Positions 11,999 through 13,652 of a stretch of 13,652 nt of DNA are shown here, one piece after another. A program made the translations under genes and the position numbers. This DNA is from Nanobdellota archaeon (GTDB lineage Archaea > Nanobdellota > Nanobdellia > SCGC-AAA011-G17 > GW2011-AR20), in the NCBI GenBank assembly GCA_018819375.1, contig JAHJQH010000003.1:1-13652 (forward strand), in the 5' to 3' direction. The number at the start of each line of letters is the position of its first letter. Position 1 is the stretch's first letter. The notes beneath the pieces are model-generated. The model ran no database searches. It saw only the letters and a list, made by a program, of their open reading frames with translations, and had not been told where the DNA came from.

Positions 11999-13180
11999 TC
12001 AGGAGATTATCTCAACAACATCCCCTGCCTTTAGTTCATGCTCCTTGCCAATGACTCTTTTTGTTCTGACATCTATCGCACGTATGAAATTCCTGCCAAT
12101 ATCAGTATGAACCTTGTACGCAAGGTCAAGAGCAGTACTCCCTTTCTCTAACAAAATGCAATCAGGCAAGATTCTTCCCTTAGAATCAGATAATCTATTG
12201 TTAGCAACAGGGAACACGACAAGATAATTAAGAAACTCGAAAACAGCAGCATTCAAAACCTGTTGGACGCCTGTATTGCCCCATTTGTCCAAGACCCCTT
12301 TTATTTTCTCAATTGCTTTTTTCTGGGCTTCATTAAGTTCTCCATTCACGTCAAAACCATTCTCTCCAGCCACATAATCCACCAATCCGTGTTTTGCTGC
12401 CTCTCTCAAGGCAAGCTCACTTTCAGCAGAACAAGGGATGATGAGGTAATCAGGAAACTCTTTTTTCAGGTTCTCAAGATTCTGTTCACTACCTTCAACA
12501 TCAATCTTGTTAGCAGCAATAATTAGCGGTTTTGTCTTTCTCCTAAGAAAAATAGACAGTCTCAGTAATTCTTCATCACCCCAATGTGTTGGATCCTCAC
12601 TAATCCCAACATCATTTATTCCCTCCTTGACATCAGAATCACTGACTTTCAATCCACTCAGTTGTTTTGCAAGTGCCTTGTGTATTTCCAGTCCCTCTTG
12701 CTTGACCATCCTGGCAAATCTCCCCCAACCTTTCTTCACAATTCCAAAATACCACATGTTCATTTCGTGTTCAAGAAATTCAACATCCTTGCAGGGGTTG
12801 TGGCTAAAAAAATCAACTTTCTCACCCTTGATGTTAGTCCCTCCGCTTATGTCAACAATATGGACAAGAACATCTGCCTGCCTTAAATCATCCAAAAACT
12901 GGTTTCCCAATCCTGCACCTTTATGTGCATCAGGTATCAAACCAGCAACATCAAGTAAGTCCACAGGAACAAATCTTTTCCCTTCTAAACAAAAACCAAC
13001 TCTTGGATTGCATTTAACTTTAAAATCCACGCATGCGCAATCAACTTTGACATAACCTGTTCCATGATTTGGCTTTATTGTCACAAACGGCCTGTCACCT
13101 ATCTCGACCTCTGCTAGTGTTGCTGCCTTGAAAAAAGTGCTTTTTCCTGTGTTGGCTTTTCCAACAATGCCAATTATCAT
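11999..13180 (-). CDS. OBG-family GTPase with TGS domain (archaeal YchF/Ygr210-like)
   Basis: The 393-residue protein has G1 GKANTGKST (7-15), the G3 region DVAGLIPDAHKGAGLGNQFL, ADVLVHIVDISGG and G4 NKID, so GTP is the expected nucleotide (bacterial YchF has NxxE and prefers ATP). An insert of about 100 residues rich in Trp and Lys lies between G3 and G4. The C-terminal TGS domain (STALDLAYKVHTDIG to DVVEIIS) is often used to contact ribosomes or tRNA. The exact role of the archaeal branch is not established. ATG 13180 gives the family's MIIGIVGKANTGKS start; a TTG at 13234 adds promoter-derived residues. It is divergent from ndk. Confidence 0.9.
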   Translation of the reverse strand: MIIGIVGKANTGKSTFFKAATLAEVEIGDRPFVTIKPNHGTGYVKVDCACVDFKVKCNPRVGFCLEGKRFVPVDLLDVAGLIPDAHKGAGLGNQFLDDLRQADVLVHIVDISGGTNIKGEKVDFFSHNPCKDVEFLEHEMNMWYFGIVKKGWGRFARMVKQEGLEIHKALAKQLSGLKVSDSDVKEGINDVGISEDPTHWGDEELLRLSIFLRRKTKPLIIAANKIDVEGSEQNLENLKKEFPDYLIIPCSAESELALREAAKHGLVDYVAGENGFDVNGELNEAQKKAIEKIKGVLDKWGNTGVQQVLNAAVFEFLNYLVVFPVANNRLSDSKGRILPDCILLEKGSTALDLAYKVHTDIGRNFIRAIDVRTKRVIGKEHELKAGDVVEIIS

Positions 13181-13202
13181 GATAAAACAAGATACCTCCA
13201 AA

Positions 13203-13223
13203 CTTAAAAAACTTTTTAAATAA
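13203..13223. promoter_or_regulatory. Back-to-back TATA-like boxes for the GTPase and ndk genes
   Basis: CTTTTTAAATAA (13212-13223) is about 26 bases before the ndk ATG. The reverse strand of CTTAAAAAACT (13203-13213) is about 27 bases before ATG 13180. A GGAGGT on the minus strand (13194-13199) would lie upstream of that predicted start, so I do not treat it as a ribosome site. Confidence 0.45.
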
Positions 13224-13242
13224 GAAACATTCAAAAAACAAT

Positions 13243-13652
13243 ATGGAAAAGACCCTCATTATGATAAAACCAGAAGCAGTAACACAAACAAATGGAATTC
13301 TTAGGGAACTTGATAATTACGGGGAAAGAATAATGACAAAAAAAGTAAAAGCAGTGTCTAAGCAAGCAATAGAAAAACATTATGATATGCACAAGGAAAA
13401 CACCGTCCTTTTCGAGCGATTGGTCAGGCACTTCACAGGAAAACCAACAGTCATTGCAGTTTATCAGGGAGAAAACATAGTTCAAAAATTAGCAGAAGTA
13501 ATAGGACCCACAGAACCAAGATCAGGGACATTAAGAGGAAAATATTCTAGTGACACCTTCGAACAGGCAGACAAGGAAAACAGGGCATTACAAAACGCCA
13601 TCCATCGCTCTGGAACACCAAAAGAAGCAGAATATGAAATCACGCTCTGGCA
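13243..13652 (+). CDS. ndk: Nucleoside diphosphate kinase, 3' truncated by the window
   Basis: 136 codons are present and the window ends in the last part of the gene. TLIMIKPEAV (4-13), GPTEPRSGTLRGKY near residue 90 and the active-site segment NAIHRSGTPKEAEYEITLW identify the family. The His in NAIH is the phospho-carrier, and the enzyme moves phosphate from ATP to other NDPs. Differences from the common pattern: Glu for Asp in IKPEAV, and HRSGTP for HGSDS. It is preceded by a TATA box at leaderless spacing and shares a 62-base divergent region with the GTPase gene. Confidence 0.92.
   Translation, partial: MEKTLIMIKPEAVTQTNGILRELDNYGERIMTKKVKAVSKQAIEKHYDMHKENTVLFERLVRHFTGKPTVIAVYQGENIVQKLAEVIGPTEPRSGTLRGKYSSDTFEQADKENRALQNAIHRSGTPKEAEYEITLW

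Noticed and set aside
13181..13234. Upstream TTG start of the OBG GTPase
   Set aside because: The extra 18 residues come from the divergent promoter region, and the GTPase family starts directly before the G1 motif.

Overview
The window looks like chromosomal DNA of a small-genome archaeon, most plausibly of the DPANN group (Woesearchaeota/Pacearchaeota-like). Gene content points to archaea: the C-terminus of Pelota, the KEOPS subunit Kae1, a PAC2-family proteasome-assembly chaperone, archease, an MJ1316/DUF504 RNA-repair domain protein, an archaeal NKxD-type OBG GTPase with a TGS domain, and tRNAs without encoded CCA, one of them with bulge-helix-bulge (BHB) introns. The DNA is A+T rich. Many genes have a TATA-like box centred 26-27 bases before the ATG, so most first-gene transcripts appear to be leaderless. 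The phylum is an inference.

Layout. 1-136: end of pelota, closed by a perfect 21-bp tandem duplication. 223-885: thymidylate-kinase-like gene. 988-1193: tRNA-Leu(UAA) interrupted by two introns, one in the anticodon loop (37/38) and a 98-nt one in the T-loop (59/60). 1194-1588: about 400 bases holding four copies of a structured repeat, two of them 65 bp long and differing only in a hairpin loop and by one compensatory base-pair change. 1589-1662: tRNA-Thr(GGU). 1670-3360: a compact same-strand run (zinc-ribbon protein, helical unknown, adenylate kinase, archease) that begins 7 bases after the tRNA. 3410-5162: small unknown gene convergent with and overlapping a bacterial-type methionyl-tRNA synthetase. 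5259-6968: signal-peptide/beta-domain/single-TM surface protein. 6972-8255: two tandem, paralogous two-TM proteins of unknown function. 8297-9587: kae1 and, divergently, the MJ1316-domain gene (its stop also lies in a tandem duplication). 9814-10333: RelE-type toxin/antitoxin pair with a palindromic operator. 10605-11896: PAC2 chaperone and a membrane protein with one textbook EF-hand loop. 11999-13180: OBG GTPase. 13243-end: partial nucleoside diphosphate kinase.

How the genes fit together. Much of the window serves translation and tRNA maturation: Pelota (ribosome rescue), an intron-bearing tRNA, archease (cofactor of the RtcB ligase that joins tRNA exons), Kae1 (t6A37, for which the tRNA-Thr here is an expected substrate), MetRS and a ribosome-associated-type GTPase. 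Three nucleotide kinases (dTMP-type, AMP, NDP) cover nucleotide triphosphate formation. The most unusual part is 988-1662: a doubly interrupted tRNA-Leu followed by a covarying repeat array and a tRNA-Thr that probably heads a protein-coding operon.
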